The notes beneath the pieces are model-generated. The model ran no database searches. It was given only the letters and a program-made list of their open reading frames with translations, and was not told where the DNA came from. The translations under genes were made by a program, and so were the position numbers. From positions 1 through 60,597 of the forward strand of contig JAJDEQ010000212.1 of assembly GCA_029259695.1 (NCBI GenBank): a stretch of DNA of 60,597 bases, written 5' to 3'. The stretch is from Planctomycetota bacterium. GTDB taxonomy: Bacteria > Planctomycetota > B15-G4. This document shows, in pieces, positions 52,388 to 60,597 of this stretch (positions are counted from its first letter, which is position 1; each line of letters opens with the position of its first letter).

Positions 52388-53749
52388 TCAGGGCAAGGCG
52401 TCGACGAACACGACCGAGCGCGAGAAGCCCAGGCCGTCGGCGGTGATCGTCTGCAGCTGCAGGACGAACGGGTCGACGCCCGGCGGGAGCGCAGGCACGC
52501 TGGCGGCCACGGGCAGGATCGGCAGCAGGATGCCGTCACCGATCCAGGGCGACGCCACGGTCAGCGGTCCCTTTTGTCCCAGTACGTAGGTCAACGTGCC
52601 TTCGAGGGAAGCCAGCACGAGCGCCGGGGCGTCGCCGTCGAGGGTCAGCGTTCCGCCGCCGGCGACGACGTCCGGTGATGCGCTGAAGACCGGGACGCTG
52701 CCGGGCACGATCACGAGCGTGCCGGCGCCGGTGAAGTCGTCACCCGACGGACCGTTGCAGTTGCAGCCCACGTCGAACGCGCCGAAGCCTCCCTCGAGCT
52801 GGGTGTCGCGCAGGATCGCGACCGACGTGGAGTCCGCGCGCAGGCCGTCGCCGCCGGTAGCGAGCTGACCGAAGCCGCTCCAGCCGCCGGTGCCGCCCAG
52901 GATGCGCGTGCCCTGGCCGTACAGCGTGCTGTGCCGGATCAGTTCCACGCCGTAACCGCCGCGGCCGCCCACCTCCACGCCGAACTGATCGGCGCCGCCG
53001 CCGAACCCGCCGGCGAACCCGCCATCGATCAGCGCGACGGTCGACTCGCTCAGGCGCAGGCCCGGGCCGCCGATGCCGCCGGGTTCACCCGGAGCACCTG
53101 GGCCGAGGGCGCCCTCGCCGCCGGTGGCCACGAAGACCACGTCGTGCGAGCAGTCGACCTTCACCGCGGGCGCGCTGGGGCCGCCGTTCGTTCCGCCGTC
53201 ACTCGGGCCGCCGTCGTCGAAGGGCGAGCCGAGCTGGCCGCCGGCGGTGAAGCAACCCTGGATGCGCACGGTGCCGTCGGAGCTCTCGATCACGAGCGCG
53301 GTGCCCGTGCGCGGGTCGATGGCGCCGGGCGTGCCGCGCAGGGACACGTTGTCGATCAGCACGGACTGGCCGGCGGCGATGTTGCGCACCGTCGTCGTGC
53401 CCAGCACCTGAACGTGACTCGCCGTGGCACCCAGGCCGGCGATGGTCAGGCTCTTGCCGTCCACGTCGAAGCCGGCGTAGGTGCCCGGCTGGACCAGGAT
53501 CACGTCGCCCTCGGCCGCCGCCGCCACCGCCAGGGTGATCTGGCCGAAGTCGGCGCCGCCGTTCATGTCGACCTCGATCAGGTCGGCGGCCACCGGGCCG
53601 GCCAGCAGGCACAACGCCAGCGCCAGGCCCACGAGCCCCCGGCCGCGCGCCCCGGGCGCCGACTGCAACCCGGCTCCTCGCCGCCCGTCCCGGCGCCGCG
53701 TCCGGCCGCGCCCCACGATCGTGCCTCGTCCCTTCGCCTCGCTACCCAT
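52388..53749 (-). CDS. Secreted pectin-lyase-fold (parallel beta-helix) protein
   Basis: 453 residues. After a long basic N-terminus a signal-like segment (GLVGLALALCLLAGPVAA) leads to ITLAVAAAAEGDVILVQPGTYAG, the typical start of right-handed beta-helix proteins with repeated turns (VDGKSLTIAG, VRNIAAGQSVLIDNVSL). The middle is Gly-rich (GGAD, GGRGGYG, GGTGGWSG). No lyase catalytic residues are identified, so binding or structural function is as likely as polysaccharide cleavage. Similar proteins are common in planctomycetes. Its 3' end abuts the AvcD remnant. Confidence 0.75.
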   Translation of the reverse strand: MGSEAKGRGTIVGRGRTRRRDGRRGAGLQSAPGARGRGLVGLALALCLLAGPVAADLIEVDMNGGADFGQITLAVAAAAEGDVILVQPGTYAGFDVDGKSLTIAGLGATASHVQVLGTTTVRNIAAGQSVLIDNVSLRGTPGAIDPRTGTALVIESSDGTVRIQGCFTAGGQLGSPFDDGGPSDGGTNGGPSAPAVKVDCSHDVVFVATGGEGALGPGAPGEPGGIGGPGLRLSESTVALIDGGFAGGFGGGADQFGVEVGGRGGYGVELIRHSTLYGQGTRILGGTGGWSGFGQLATGGDGLRADSTSVAILRDTQLEGGFGAFDVGCNCNGPSGDDFTGAGTLVIVPGSVPVFSASPDVVAGGGTLTLDGDAPALVLASLEGTLTYVLGQKGPLTVASPWIGDGILLPILPVAASVPALPPGVDPFVLQLQTITADGLGFSRSVVFVDALP

Positions 53750-54026
53750 CGCTACGGTCCTCCGAAGCCCTTGCGTCGATTCCCAGTATGCCGCTCCTCG
53801 CGCAGACCGCCCACCCGCCGCGGCAGCGATTGCGCCTCCCCCGGGGTCCCGGGCCGGCTGTCCCCTCCCGAGGGCGCAGCCGGTACCATGTCCGGCTGCT
53901 CGTGCGCACCGGCGCCGAAAACAGCGGGCCCGCGGACGGCCACGGCCCGGCAGAAGCCGGCGGGCCGCCCAACAGGGCCCCATCGTCCGCAACGCGAGCC
54001 CCCCAGAAGCCCCCGCGAGGTGAGCC

Positions 54027-55016
54027 GTGTCCAGCACCATCCGCTACCTCTCTGCCGGCGATGTCAGCGACCTGCTGCCGCCCATAGCGGAGATCGTCGA
54101 CGTCACCGAGGAGTGCCTGCGCCAACACGGCGAGGGTCACACGCGCATGCCGCCCAAGGTGGACCTGGGGCCGGGCGGTGACAATTTCCTGCACGCCATG
54201 CCCGCCGCGGTCGGCATCGGCGGCGGCGGTGACACGGCCCTCGGCATGAAGTGGGTCGCCGGCTATCCCGGCAACACCGCCAAGGGCATCCCCTACGTGA
54301 ACGGCGTGATCGTGCTCAACGATCCCGACGACGGGCGCGTGGTGGCGGTCATGGACGCCAACGTGATCACCGCCAAGCGCACCGGCGCGTGCACGGCGGT
54401 GACCGCGCGCCACATGGCCGATCCCAACAGCGAGGTGATGACGATCATCGGCTGCGGCGTCCAGGGCCGCTCCAACATCGAGGCGCTGCTGGCGGTGTTC
54501 CCCGACACCGAGCGCATGCTCTGCTACGACATCGACGTCGAGCGCCAGGCCCAGTTCGCCGACTTCGTGAGCACCACCCACGCCATCGCCGCGATCGTCC
54601 CGCCCGATCCGCAGGAGTGCACCGAAGGCGCCCACGTGATCGTCACCGCCGGGCCGATCAGCAAGGATCCCAAGCCTGTGATCGAGCCGAACTGGCTGCA
54701 GACCGGGACGCTGTGCGTGGCGCTCGACTTCGACGGCTACTTCACCCCGGCCAGCTTCGACCGCGCCGACCGCTTCATCACCGACGACCTGACCCAGTAC
54801 GCCAGCTACAAGGCCGCCGGCTACTTCGGGCAGATCTCCAAGGAGCCCGACAGCGACCTGGGGGCGATCGTGGCCGGCAAGGCGCCGGGGCGCCCCGAGG
54901 GTTCGCCCATCGTGCTGGCCGCCAACCTCGGACTGGGCATCCTCGACGTCGCGCTCGCCAACGCCGTGTGGCGTCGCGCCGAATCCGAGAACCGCGGCAC
55001 GGTCCTGCCGGCCTGA
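54027..55016 (+). CDS. Ornithine cyclodeaminase / mu-crystallin family protein
   Basis: 329 residues. The family's substrate-binding lysine region ALGMKWVAGYPGN, ITAKRTGACTAV and the dinucleotide-binding IIGCGVQGRSNIEALLAVF are clear, and VALDFDGYFTPASF follows. Members act on amino or imino acids with NAD(P)H (ornithine cyclodeaminase, alanine dehydrogenase, ketimine reductase), and the specific reaction is not evident. Start: GTG at 54027 with GAGGTGA upstream. The glycosyltransferase-like gene follows after four bases. Confidence 0.88.
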   Translation: MSSTIRYLSAGDVSDLLPPIAEIVDVTEECLRQHGEGHTRMPPKVDLGPGGDNFLHAMPAAVGIGGGGDTALGMKWVAGYPGNTAKGIPYVNGVIVLNDPDDGRVVAVMDANVITAKRTGACTAVTARHMADPNSEVMTIIGCGVQGRSNIEALLAVFPDTERMLCYDIDVERQAQFADFVSTTHAIAAIVPPDPQECTEGAHVIVTAGPISKDPKPVIEPNWLQTGTLCVALDFDGYFTPASFDRADRFITDDLTQYASYKAAGYFGQISKEPDSDLGAIVAGKAPGRPEGSPIVLAANLGLGILDVALANAVWRRAESENRGTVLPA

Positions 55017-55020
55017 CCCG

Positions 55021-55734
55021 ATGACCAGCCCGACCACGCTCGTCATCGTCTGCACGCTCAACGAGAAGCTCGTCATCGACGAGGTGATGCAGGGCATCCT
55101 CGACCTGAAGGACCCCGCGCTCAACGTGCTGCTGGTGGACGACGACTCGCTCGACCAGACCTGGCGCAACTACGGCACCAACTGGGCCGCCAAGTACGCC
55201 GAGTTCTACCTGCTGCGTCGGCCCGTGCGTCAGAAGGGACAGGGCCACGCCTGGCGTGCCGGCCTCAACTGGTGCTTCGAGGCCGAGACGCACTACGACC
55301 GTGTGATCACCATGGCCGGCAACACCACCGACGACCCGGCCCACATCCCCGCGCTGCTGGCGAAGCTCGACGCGGGTGCCGACGTGGTCGTGGCCGAACG
55401 CAGCGCCGACCCGGGCGGCGACGACGGACAGCCGCGCCGCAAGTGGGGCTTCACCAACACCGCCGTGGGAGCCACGACCGTGGACGACGTGGAGAGCAAC
55501 TACCGCGCCTACACCCGCGCGGCCCTCGACGCCATCAAGCCGCTCACCACGAAGTCCGTCGACCACCGCATCAAGACCGAGCTGCTGGCCCGCTGCGCCG
55601 CGAAGAAGCTGCGCATCGACAGCATCCCGGTGCCCTTCCGCGAGCGTTCCGACAAGTCGGACGCCCTGGGCGGCAACACGAGCGGCGGCGGCGCCATGGG
55701 CCTGTGGCTCAAGCGCATGGTGGGCCGGGCGTAG
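55021..55734 (+). CDS. Glycosyltransferase family 2-like protein with a degenerate active site
   Basis: 237 residues, similar in layout to DPM1-type GT2 enzymes: VIVCTLNEKLVIDEV, LLVDDDSLDQTW (family VDDGSxDGT), GQGHAWRAGLNW. The second metal site, usually DADL-x2-DP, reads MAGNTTDDP, so the DxD is lost. C-terminal IDSIPVPFRERSDKSDALGG matches the family's acceptor loop. It has no membrane helix. It may bind a nucleotide sugar without normal transferase activity. Co-directional with the ornithine-cyclodeaminase-like gene, 4 bases before it. Confidence 0.7.
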   Translation: MTSPTTLVIVCTLNEKLVIDEVMQGILDLKDPALNVLLVDDDSLDQTWRNYGTNWAAKYAEFYLLRRPVRQKGQGHAWRAGLNWCFEAETHYDRVITMAGNTTDDPAHIPALLAKLDAGADVVVAERSADPGGDDGQPRRKWGFTNTAVGATTVDDVESNYRAYTRAALDAIKPLTTKSVDHRIKTELLARCAAKKLRIDSIPVPFRERSDKSDALGGNTSGGGAMGLWLKRMVGRA

Positions 55735-55738
55735 CAGC

Positions 55739-56581
55739 GTGGGGTGCAAGCCGGTCCGGACGTGCTACCGGCCCCGCCCGGGCGCAGCGTGCCCGCGCGT
55801 GCTGGTCGTCGCCCTGACTGCCGCGCTGATCGGCGGCTGTCAGCGCGACGACAACCATCCCCAAGCCGAAACGAGCGCCGGGTCTGCGGCGGACACTCGC
55901 CACGGCGGCGCCGCCGGTGTCGACCCACCCGACGTCCCGCCGGCCGGCCCGCCCGCCGGCCCTCCGCCGGCAGCGTCCTCCCCCGCGGATTCACCGGGCG
56001 ATTCACCGAGCGACGACCCGGGCGACGTCGCCCGATCCGGCCTGCCCGCGTTCCTCGACGCGGCGTGGCCGCAACGGGCCGACTTCGGCTTCCGCGAAAC
56101 GGACCGCCGCGAGCAGGCGACCCTGGGCGTGCCCTGGCCGGTCCTCGAGCTGAATGCCGCAACCTGCGCGACGTGGCGTGCAGGCCGCCCGCTGGACGAA
56201 GCGCTCGTCTCGGCGGGCGAATGGATCTACCCGGTCGGTGTGGACGACGAACCGCGAACCCTGCTGGGCGTCCGACGGATCGGCGACACGTGGCGCCCCG
56301 TGTACCTGGGCAACCCACAACTCGCCGCCTCCCTCGCCGCCATTCGCCGGGCCTGGGCCGACACGCCGGACGCCGAGCCCCTGCTGGTCTCCTGCACGTC
56401 GCCGAGGGCGTTCTTCCTCACCGTCCGCGGCCAGGCCCCGGAGTCCCTGACCCCCATCACGATCGCCCCCGTGTTCGGTGACGAGGTGCTCTCCCCTCCC
56501 TCGGATTGGCTCGAACTCACGCCCGCCACCGTCACCGTCGAGCAGCTCGAGGCGTTCTGGGCCGCACAGGACACCCGCTGA
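55739..56581 (+). CDS. Lipoprotein with Pro-rich linker, unknown function
   Basis: 280 residues from GTG at 55739. The signal ends in TAALIGGCQRDD, a good lipobox (Cys30). A Pro/Ser/Asp-rich linker follows (residues about 55-100), then a compact domain with PWPVLELNAATCATW and EWIYPVGVDDEPRTLLGVRR. No family recognised. The start codon is four bases after the previous stop, so the three genes from 54027 are probably one operon. Probably attached to the outer face of the inner or outer membrane. Confidence 0.65.
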   Translation: MGCKPVRTCYRPRPGAACPRVLVVALTAALIGGCQRDDNHPQAETSAGSAADTRHGGAAGVDPPDVPPAGPPAGPPPAASSPADSPGDSPSDDPGDVARSGLPAFLDAAWPQRADFGFRETDRREQATLGVPWPVLELNAATCATWRAGRPLDEALVSAGEWIYPVGVDDEPRTLLGVRRIGDTWRPVYLGNPQLAASLAAIRRAWADTPDAEPLLVSCTSPRAFFLTVRGQAPESLTPITIAPVFGDEVLSPPSDWLELTPATVTVEQLEAFWAAQDTR

Positions 56582-56662
56582 CGAATCCCGGGGCGCCCGC
56601 CCCGGATCCCCACGACGCTCTGCCTCGCGACACCCCGATCCCCGCTACGCCCTGATCCCCAC

Positions 56663-56668
56663 TACACT
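56663..56668 (+). promoter_or_regulatory. Candidate -10 element (TACACT)
   Basis: TACACT, 40 bases before the ATG at 56709. It fits the TAxxxT pattern found before other plus-strand genes here. No clear -35 box. Confidence 0.3.
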
Positions 56669-56708
56669 CGGCGTTCTCGCCGCTCACCACCGACACGAGA
56701 CCTCCCTG

Positions 56709-58697
56709 ATGTCGAAGCCGCTGACCCTCACGTTCGCGCTTGTGCTCGCCGTCCTGTCCCCGCGTGCCTGGACCGACGACACCCTGGCCGTCCCGCTCAT
56801 CGGTCAGGAGCAGTCCCAGTGGTGCTGGGATGCGGCGGCCCTCATGGTCCTGGAGTTCTACGGCCACGCAGGCCCGACCCAAGAGGTGATCGCGGCGTAC
56901 GCGGTGGGCGGGAACAACCTCCCCAACAGCCTCGACGCCAATGGTGTCGTCCAGAACGTCCCCGGAGTCGGGGTCGTCGTGTTCCAGGGCTGCAAGCAGG
57001 TGCTGCGCCAGTTCGGGCCGGTGCAGTCGTCGTACCTGGGCCGCGCGCTCACGCTCGACGAGGTCGAGACCGAGATGGACGACCAGCGGCCGGCGATCCT
57101 CGGCATCTCGTGGAGCAAGAAGGTCGGCGCCAAGATCAAGCTCGTGGGCGGCCACGCCAACGTGCTCTCCGCCAAGTCGGGCAACCTGATCACGTTGAAC
57201 GACCCGTGGCCGGCCAACAACGCGCCGGCGATGGGCAACCCGGGCGTGAAGTACATCGTCGACTACACGGCGCTGTTCAACACACCCGACCAGGGCACCT
57301 ACTCCGGATCCGCCAACCTCGGCAACACCTGGAACCAGACCCTCAAGACCGGGCGCCCGCTGGACATCTGCTTCCTGATCGACTCGACCGCGAGCATGTC
57401 GGACGACATCGACGAGGTGAAGGCGATCGCCAGCGATCTCGTCGACCAGCTCGCTGTAGACTTCAAGGACCTGCGCGTGGCGGTCGTCGACTACCGCGAC
57501 GAGCCCGTCTCGCCATGGGGCTCACCCGGTGACTACATCACCAACGTGCGCCTCGGATTCGCCGGCTACACGGATCCCGCCGACGCCGTCGGCGCCATCG
57601 AGGGCATCGCGGTGGCCGGCGGGGCCGACTGGCCCGAGGCCGTGTACACGGCCGTGCTGCGCACCCTCTCGGGGAGCGAGATCGGCGACTGGCGCGAGGA
57701 GGCCGAGCGCTACGTAATCCTCATGGGCGACGCGCCGGGCCACAACCCCGAGCCCTGGCCGGGTGGCTCCTCCTACGCCGACGTGCTCTCCTTCGCCGGT
57801 TCGCTGGAGGACCCCGTCTCGGTGTACAGCCTCGCCATCGGCGGCGACCCGGCCGCCCTCGCCGACTTCGGCGCCCTCTCCGGCGCCACGGGCGGCGGCT
57901 TGTACGAGGTCGAGGGTGCCGGGGGCGTCGTGGGCGCCATCGAGCAGATCGTCGGGGACTTCACCACCCAGCCGCGCTCGCCCTCCGGGGGCGTGGCGGC
58001 GTTCACGCCGCTGTTCACCTTCGTCCCCCCGACCGAGACCATGCTCGCCCCGCCCCACAAGGCCATCCTGGTCGTCGAGCGCTTCAACGAGAAGAAGGGC
58101 AAGTGGACCAAGTCCATGAAGGCCGTGTTGCCCACGCCTGACGCGACCAGCTACCGGCCCAAGAAGGACCTGCCGATCCAGAGCTACCGCTGGCACATCG
58201 AGTACGTCCGCAAGCCGGGCATCTTCACGCTGCCGTCGGGCGAGGCCCAGAAGGTGAAGGGCGGCAAGTTCGCCGAAGAGGGCTGGACCGAGTTCGACCG
58301 GGAGGAGGTCGTCCCGCAGGCGCCGCTCCTGCTCTCACCGACGTCGTTCTTCGTCGCCGTAGACAAGAAGACCGAGTTCCAGGTGGGCACGGCCGTGAAC
58401 GCCGACAAGTACGTCGTCGAGGTCTTCCGCGCCGGCGAGCTCAAGGCCTTCAAGACGTTCACGCTGAAGCCCAGCAAGAAGGACCCCGACGCCACAGTGC
58501 TCGCGAAGACGGTGGGCGGCTTCAAGCTCGGGAACTTCTACACCTGGCGCGCCCAGGGTCTGAACAGGGACCGCAAGAAGCCCGTCGAGGACGGCTGGAG
58601 CACGCTCTCACCGCAGGTGCTGCTGCAGTCCCCGGACGGGACCCGCAGCAACCTGCCCGACCTCGTCGACCTGCCGCTGCCGCCCACCGACCGCTGA
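56709..58697 (+). CDS. Secreted papain-like cysteine peptidase fused to a VWA domain
   Basis: 662 residues. Signal peptide (LTFALVLAVLSPRAW), then a papain-like/C39-like domain: GQEQSQWCW with oxyanion Gln33 and nucleophile Cys39, VGGHANVL with His149, and LNDPWP with Asn164/Asp165, the order of a papain-type triad in staphopain/AvrRpt2-like peptidases. A VWA domain follows with the MIDAS DSTAS (225-229) and VILMGDAPGHNP. The C-terminal 180 residues look beta-rich. A secreted protease carrying its own metal-dependent adhesion module is suggested. The gene converges with the CHAT gene. The ATG at 56709 begins the signal peptide. Confidence 0.72.
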   Translation: MSKPLTLTFALVLAVLSPRAWTDDTLAVPLIGQEQSQWCWDAAALMVLEFYGHAGPTQEVIAAYAVGGNNLPNSLDANGVVQNVPGVGVVVFQGCKQVLRQFGPVQSSYLGRALTLDEVETEMDDQRPAILGISWSKKVGAKIKLVGGHANVLSAKSGNLITLNDPWPANNAPAMGNPGVKYIVDYTALFNTPDQGTYSGSANLGNTWNQTLKTGRPLDICFLIDSTASMSDDIDEVKAIASDLVDQLAVDFKDLRVAVVDYRDEPVSPWGSPGDYITNVRLGFAGYTDPADAVGAIEGIAVAGGADWPEAVYTAVLRTLSGSEIGDWREEAERYVILMGDAPGHNPEPWPGGSSYADVLSFAGSLEDPVSVYSLAIGGDPAALADFGALSGATGGGLYEVEGAGGVVGAIEQIVGDFTTQPRSPSGGVAAFTPLFTFVPPTETMLAPPHKAILVVERFNEKKGKWTKSMKAVLPTPDATSYRPKKDLPIQSYRWHIEYVRKPGIFTLPSGEAQKVKGGKFAEEGWTEFDREEVVPQAPLLLSPTSFFVAVDKKTEFQVGTAVNADKYVVEVFRAGELKAFKTFTLKPSKKDPDATVLAKTVGGFKLGNFYTWRAQGLNRDRKKPVEDGWSTLSPQVLLQSPDGTRSNLPDLVDLPLPPTDR

Positions 58698-58731
58698 GCC
58701 CGGGCGGCTGCAACGTTCCGGGACTCCACGG

Positions 58732-60597
58732 TTAGCGCCACTCGCCGCTGAGCACGAACGCACCCCACGTGCTGGGCAGGCCGCGTCCCTCGCGGGCGCG
58801 GTTGCTGCGCAGCATCTCGAGCTGCGCGGCGCGCAGCGCTTCGTGGCGCCCCATGCCCTCGAAGAAGAGCTTGGCGTAGAAGGACTGCATCAGCTCGGAC
58901 GTGCTCTCGTCCTTCACCGACCAGAGTGAGCTGATGACGGTGTCGGCGCCGGCGATGCGCAGGGCGCGGCGCAGGCCCATGAGGCCTTCGCCCGACGCGG
59001 CGCGGCCGAGCCCGGTCTCGCAGGCCGACAACACGACCAGTTCGACGCCGGACAGGTCGAGCCAGGTGAGCTCTTCGGCGGTGAGGTAGCCGTCGTCGCC
59101 GTCGTCATCGTCGGCACCGCGGCGGTTCACGCCGGCGAGCACCAGGCCCGACAGCAGACCCGGGTGCATGCCTGACAGCCGCGCGCCGAACTCGCTGAGC
59201 TGCGGGCCGTCGCGCGCCTCGACCGCTTCGCGGGCCGCGTCCCACATCGACGGCAGACCCTCGGGCTGGAAGAAGCCGTGGGTCGCGACGTGCAGCACCG
59301 CGTGCCGCGGCATCTGTGCCTTGAGGCGGGTCTCGGTGGCCTCGGCGCCCTGGAGCAGCAGGCGACGGCCTTCGTCGAGGAACGCGTCCGCGTGCATGTC
59401 CGCCACGACCTGGCTCTCGTACTCGGTGGCCGGCAGGCGGCCCCAGTAGGAGCTGAAGCTGCCGCGCAGGGTCTCGCTGTCGAACGACGGTGAGTGCGCG
59501 GCGGCGAGCGGCACGCGACCCGCAGCCTCGTCGCCGGGACCGCCCTCCTCCACAAGACGCCGGTAGTCCACGCCGCCCACGGCGAGCAGTGAATCGAGGG
59601 CATCCGTGCTGTCGCTCGGCGCGCCGGCTTCCAGTCGCTCGACCAGCGACACCGCGTCGGCGACGTACACGAACGCCCGGTCCTCGATGAGGTAGCGCCC
59701 GTCGGCATCCTGCAGCACCTCGAAGGGCAGCGTGCCCACGGCGCCGTCCGGTGATACGAAGACGGTCGTCACGCCGTCGAGGTGGGCCTGGATCGGGTTC
59801 CAGAGCAGCTCGCGCAGCACCGCGCCGTGATCGGGGCCTGCGGGCTCATCCGCAAGAGTGACCCCCCGTCGCGCCACCAGCTCCGCGAGGAAATCCCGGA
59901 TGGCCGTGTCGATCGCTTCCACTGAACCGAGATCGACGCGGAGCACGCCCTCGCGCTCCGGCCGGGTGATCCACGCCTGCCAGCGCGGTGCCCTCCAACG
60001 GCCGGCCGACGCGACGGCCCCGTCCTCCCACCGCGAGGGCTCGAGGTCCCGATGGGCGAACAGGTCCACGACCGCCGACCCGGCGGGAAGCGCCGCCCTC
60101 AGCCGCGCGACGGACACGATCTGCTCATCCTGCGACTCGCCCGCCTCTCTGCGCAACCGGCGCTCGAGATCGTCGCGCGCGTCACGCAGCGCCACCAGAT
60201 CGAGTTCCCGAGGATCGCGATCGGCTGCGAGCAACGTCGAGCGCGCGAGCAACGCCTGCACGTCGCGCAGCCGTTCCAGCCACTCCCGCTCCTGGGGTCC
60301 CACATCCCGCAACAGACGTTCGCGTCCGGCCACCGCCGCGCGCGCCACGCGCCCCTTCCAATCCAGCAGCACCTCGTAGGCCGACGCGGTTGCTCCTGCA
60401 TCCTCCAGGCGCGCCGCGAGGCTCAGCATGAGCTCGACCTGCCAGCGTGACTGCGCCAGGTAGAGCAGCGCCTCGCCCTCGGTCAGCGTCGAGACGGTGC
60501 GCGACACCGCGTTGCGGCGCCCCCCCCTTGCTTCGACGACGAGCCTCCAAGCCCCCTCGACCTCACCCAGATCGAAGAGATGCGCAGCGAGATTGTT
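58732..60597 (-). CDS. CHAT-domain protein with helical repeat N-terminus (5' end outside window)
   Basis: The frame stays open to the window edge, so the start is missing. The N-terminal visible part is helical and TPR-like (LAAHLFDLGEVEGAWRLVVE, then STLTEGEALLYLAQ). The C-terminal half is a CHAT (caspase-like) peptidase domain: SPDGAVGTLPFEVL, catalytic His in HVATHGFF and Cys in LSACETGLG, then ADTVISSLWSVKD. CHAT proteases act in bacterial defence, as in Craspase-type systems, and in other self-processing roles; TPR-CHAT proteins are common in planctomycetes and cyanobacteria. No gasdermin or CRISPR gene is adjacent in the window. The GTG at 60507 is probably internal. Confidence 0.82.
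   Translation of the reverse strand, partial: NNLAAHLFDLGEVEGAWRLVVEARGGRRNAVSRTVSTLTEGEALLYLAQSRWQVELMLSLAARLEDAGATASAYEVLLDWKGRVARAAVAGRERLLRDVGPQEREWLERLRDVQALLARSTLLAADRDPRELDLVALRDARDDLERRLRREAGESQDEQIVSVARLRAALPAGSAVVDLFAHRDLEPSRWEDGAVASAGRWRAPRWQAWITRPEREGVLRVDLGSVEAIDTAIRDFLAELVARRGVTLADEPAGPDHGAVLRELLWNPIQAHLDGVTTVFVSPDGAVGTLPFEVLQDADGRYLIEDRAFVYVADAVSLVERLEAGAPSDSTDALDSLLAVGGVDYRRLVEEGGPGDEAAGRVPLAAAHSPSFDSETLRGSFSSYWGRLPATEYESQVVADMHADAFLDEGRRLLLQGAEATETRLKAQMPRHAVLHVATHGFFQPEGLPSMWDAAREAVEARDGPQLSEFGARLSGMHPGLLSGLVLAGVNRRGADDDDGDDGYLTAEELTWLDLSGVELVVLSACETGLGRAASGEGLMGLRRALRIAGADTVISSLWSVKDESTSELMQSFYAKLFFEGMGRHEALRAAQLEMLRSNRAREGRGLPSTWGAFVLSGEWR

Overview
The window is about 60.6 kb of very GC-rich bacterial chromosome with strong G/C bias at third codon positions. 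The gene content suggests a Planctomycetota-type bacterium. FG-GAP 'DLDGDGVND' proteins with a shared C-terminal domain, pectin-lyase-fold surface proteins and long BNR-repeat secreted proteins are, from memory, typical of marine planctomycete genomes. There is no 16S gene here to confirm this. I saw no rRNA, tRNA, CRISPR array, insertion sequence or prophage.

Layout. 1-8.9 kb: the end of an FG-GAP protein, a small secreted protein, a nitroreductase, a SIR2-TPR protein, a DinB protein, a peptidase-like lipoprotein and a secreted two-domain protein. 7.9-10.3 kb: a minus-strand group with cystathionine beta-synthase, an AhpD-like protein and a membrane protein. 10.7-14.3 kb: an orphan HvfC/DUF2063-like protein and a lower-GC Mrr-nuclease/NACHT ATPase. 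14.3-17.4 kb: ogt and two paralogous secreted proteins on either side of a LOG-family gene. 17.5-24.8 kb: a minus-strand housekeeping cluster (rimO, pgsA, pgpA, a SpoIIE-like protein, a MazG-like protein, priA). 25.0-30.7 kb: two tandem BNR-repeat secreted proteins. 30.8-42.6 kb: a lipoprotein, ftsK with a very long acidic linker, a PilZ protein, the tight run aroF-tpiA-secG-pyrE-yicC-gmk-rpoZ, a G/C-rich minisatellite and an orphan gspK. 42.8-48.2 kb: a glycosyltransferase, a methyltransferase, a beta-propeller protein, diacylglycerol kinase and an aldehyde dehydrogenase. 48.3-51.5 kb: an ABC transporter operon and a cysteine-cluster protein. 51.6-60.6 kb: a decayed antiphage deaminase gene, a pectin-lyase-fold protein, an ornithine-cyclodeaminase-family enzyme, a degenerate glycosyltransferase, a lipoprotein, a papain-like/VWA fusion and a CHAT protein that runs off the window.

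Main discovery. The substrate-binding protein of the ABC transporter (48322-49467) has an in-frame TGA at codon 46. Coding sequence with the genome's usual codon bias continues on both sides of it. A perfect 6-bp stem with a 5-nt loop containing GU lies 15-31 nt after the TGA, which is the expected spacing for a bacterial SECIS. The simplest reading is a selenocysteine codon in a T-Sec-HLTC motif, a selenoprotein transporter component I do not recall seeing described.

Other points of interest are several scattered defence-type genes (SIR2-TPR, Mrr-NACHT, a truncated AvcD-like deaminase, CHAT), a SpoIIE-family protein that has lost catalytic aspartates, and an HvfC-like protein without its usual partner.
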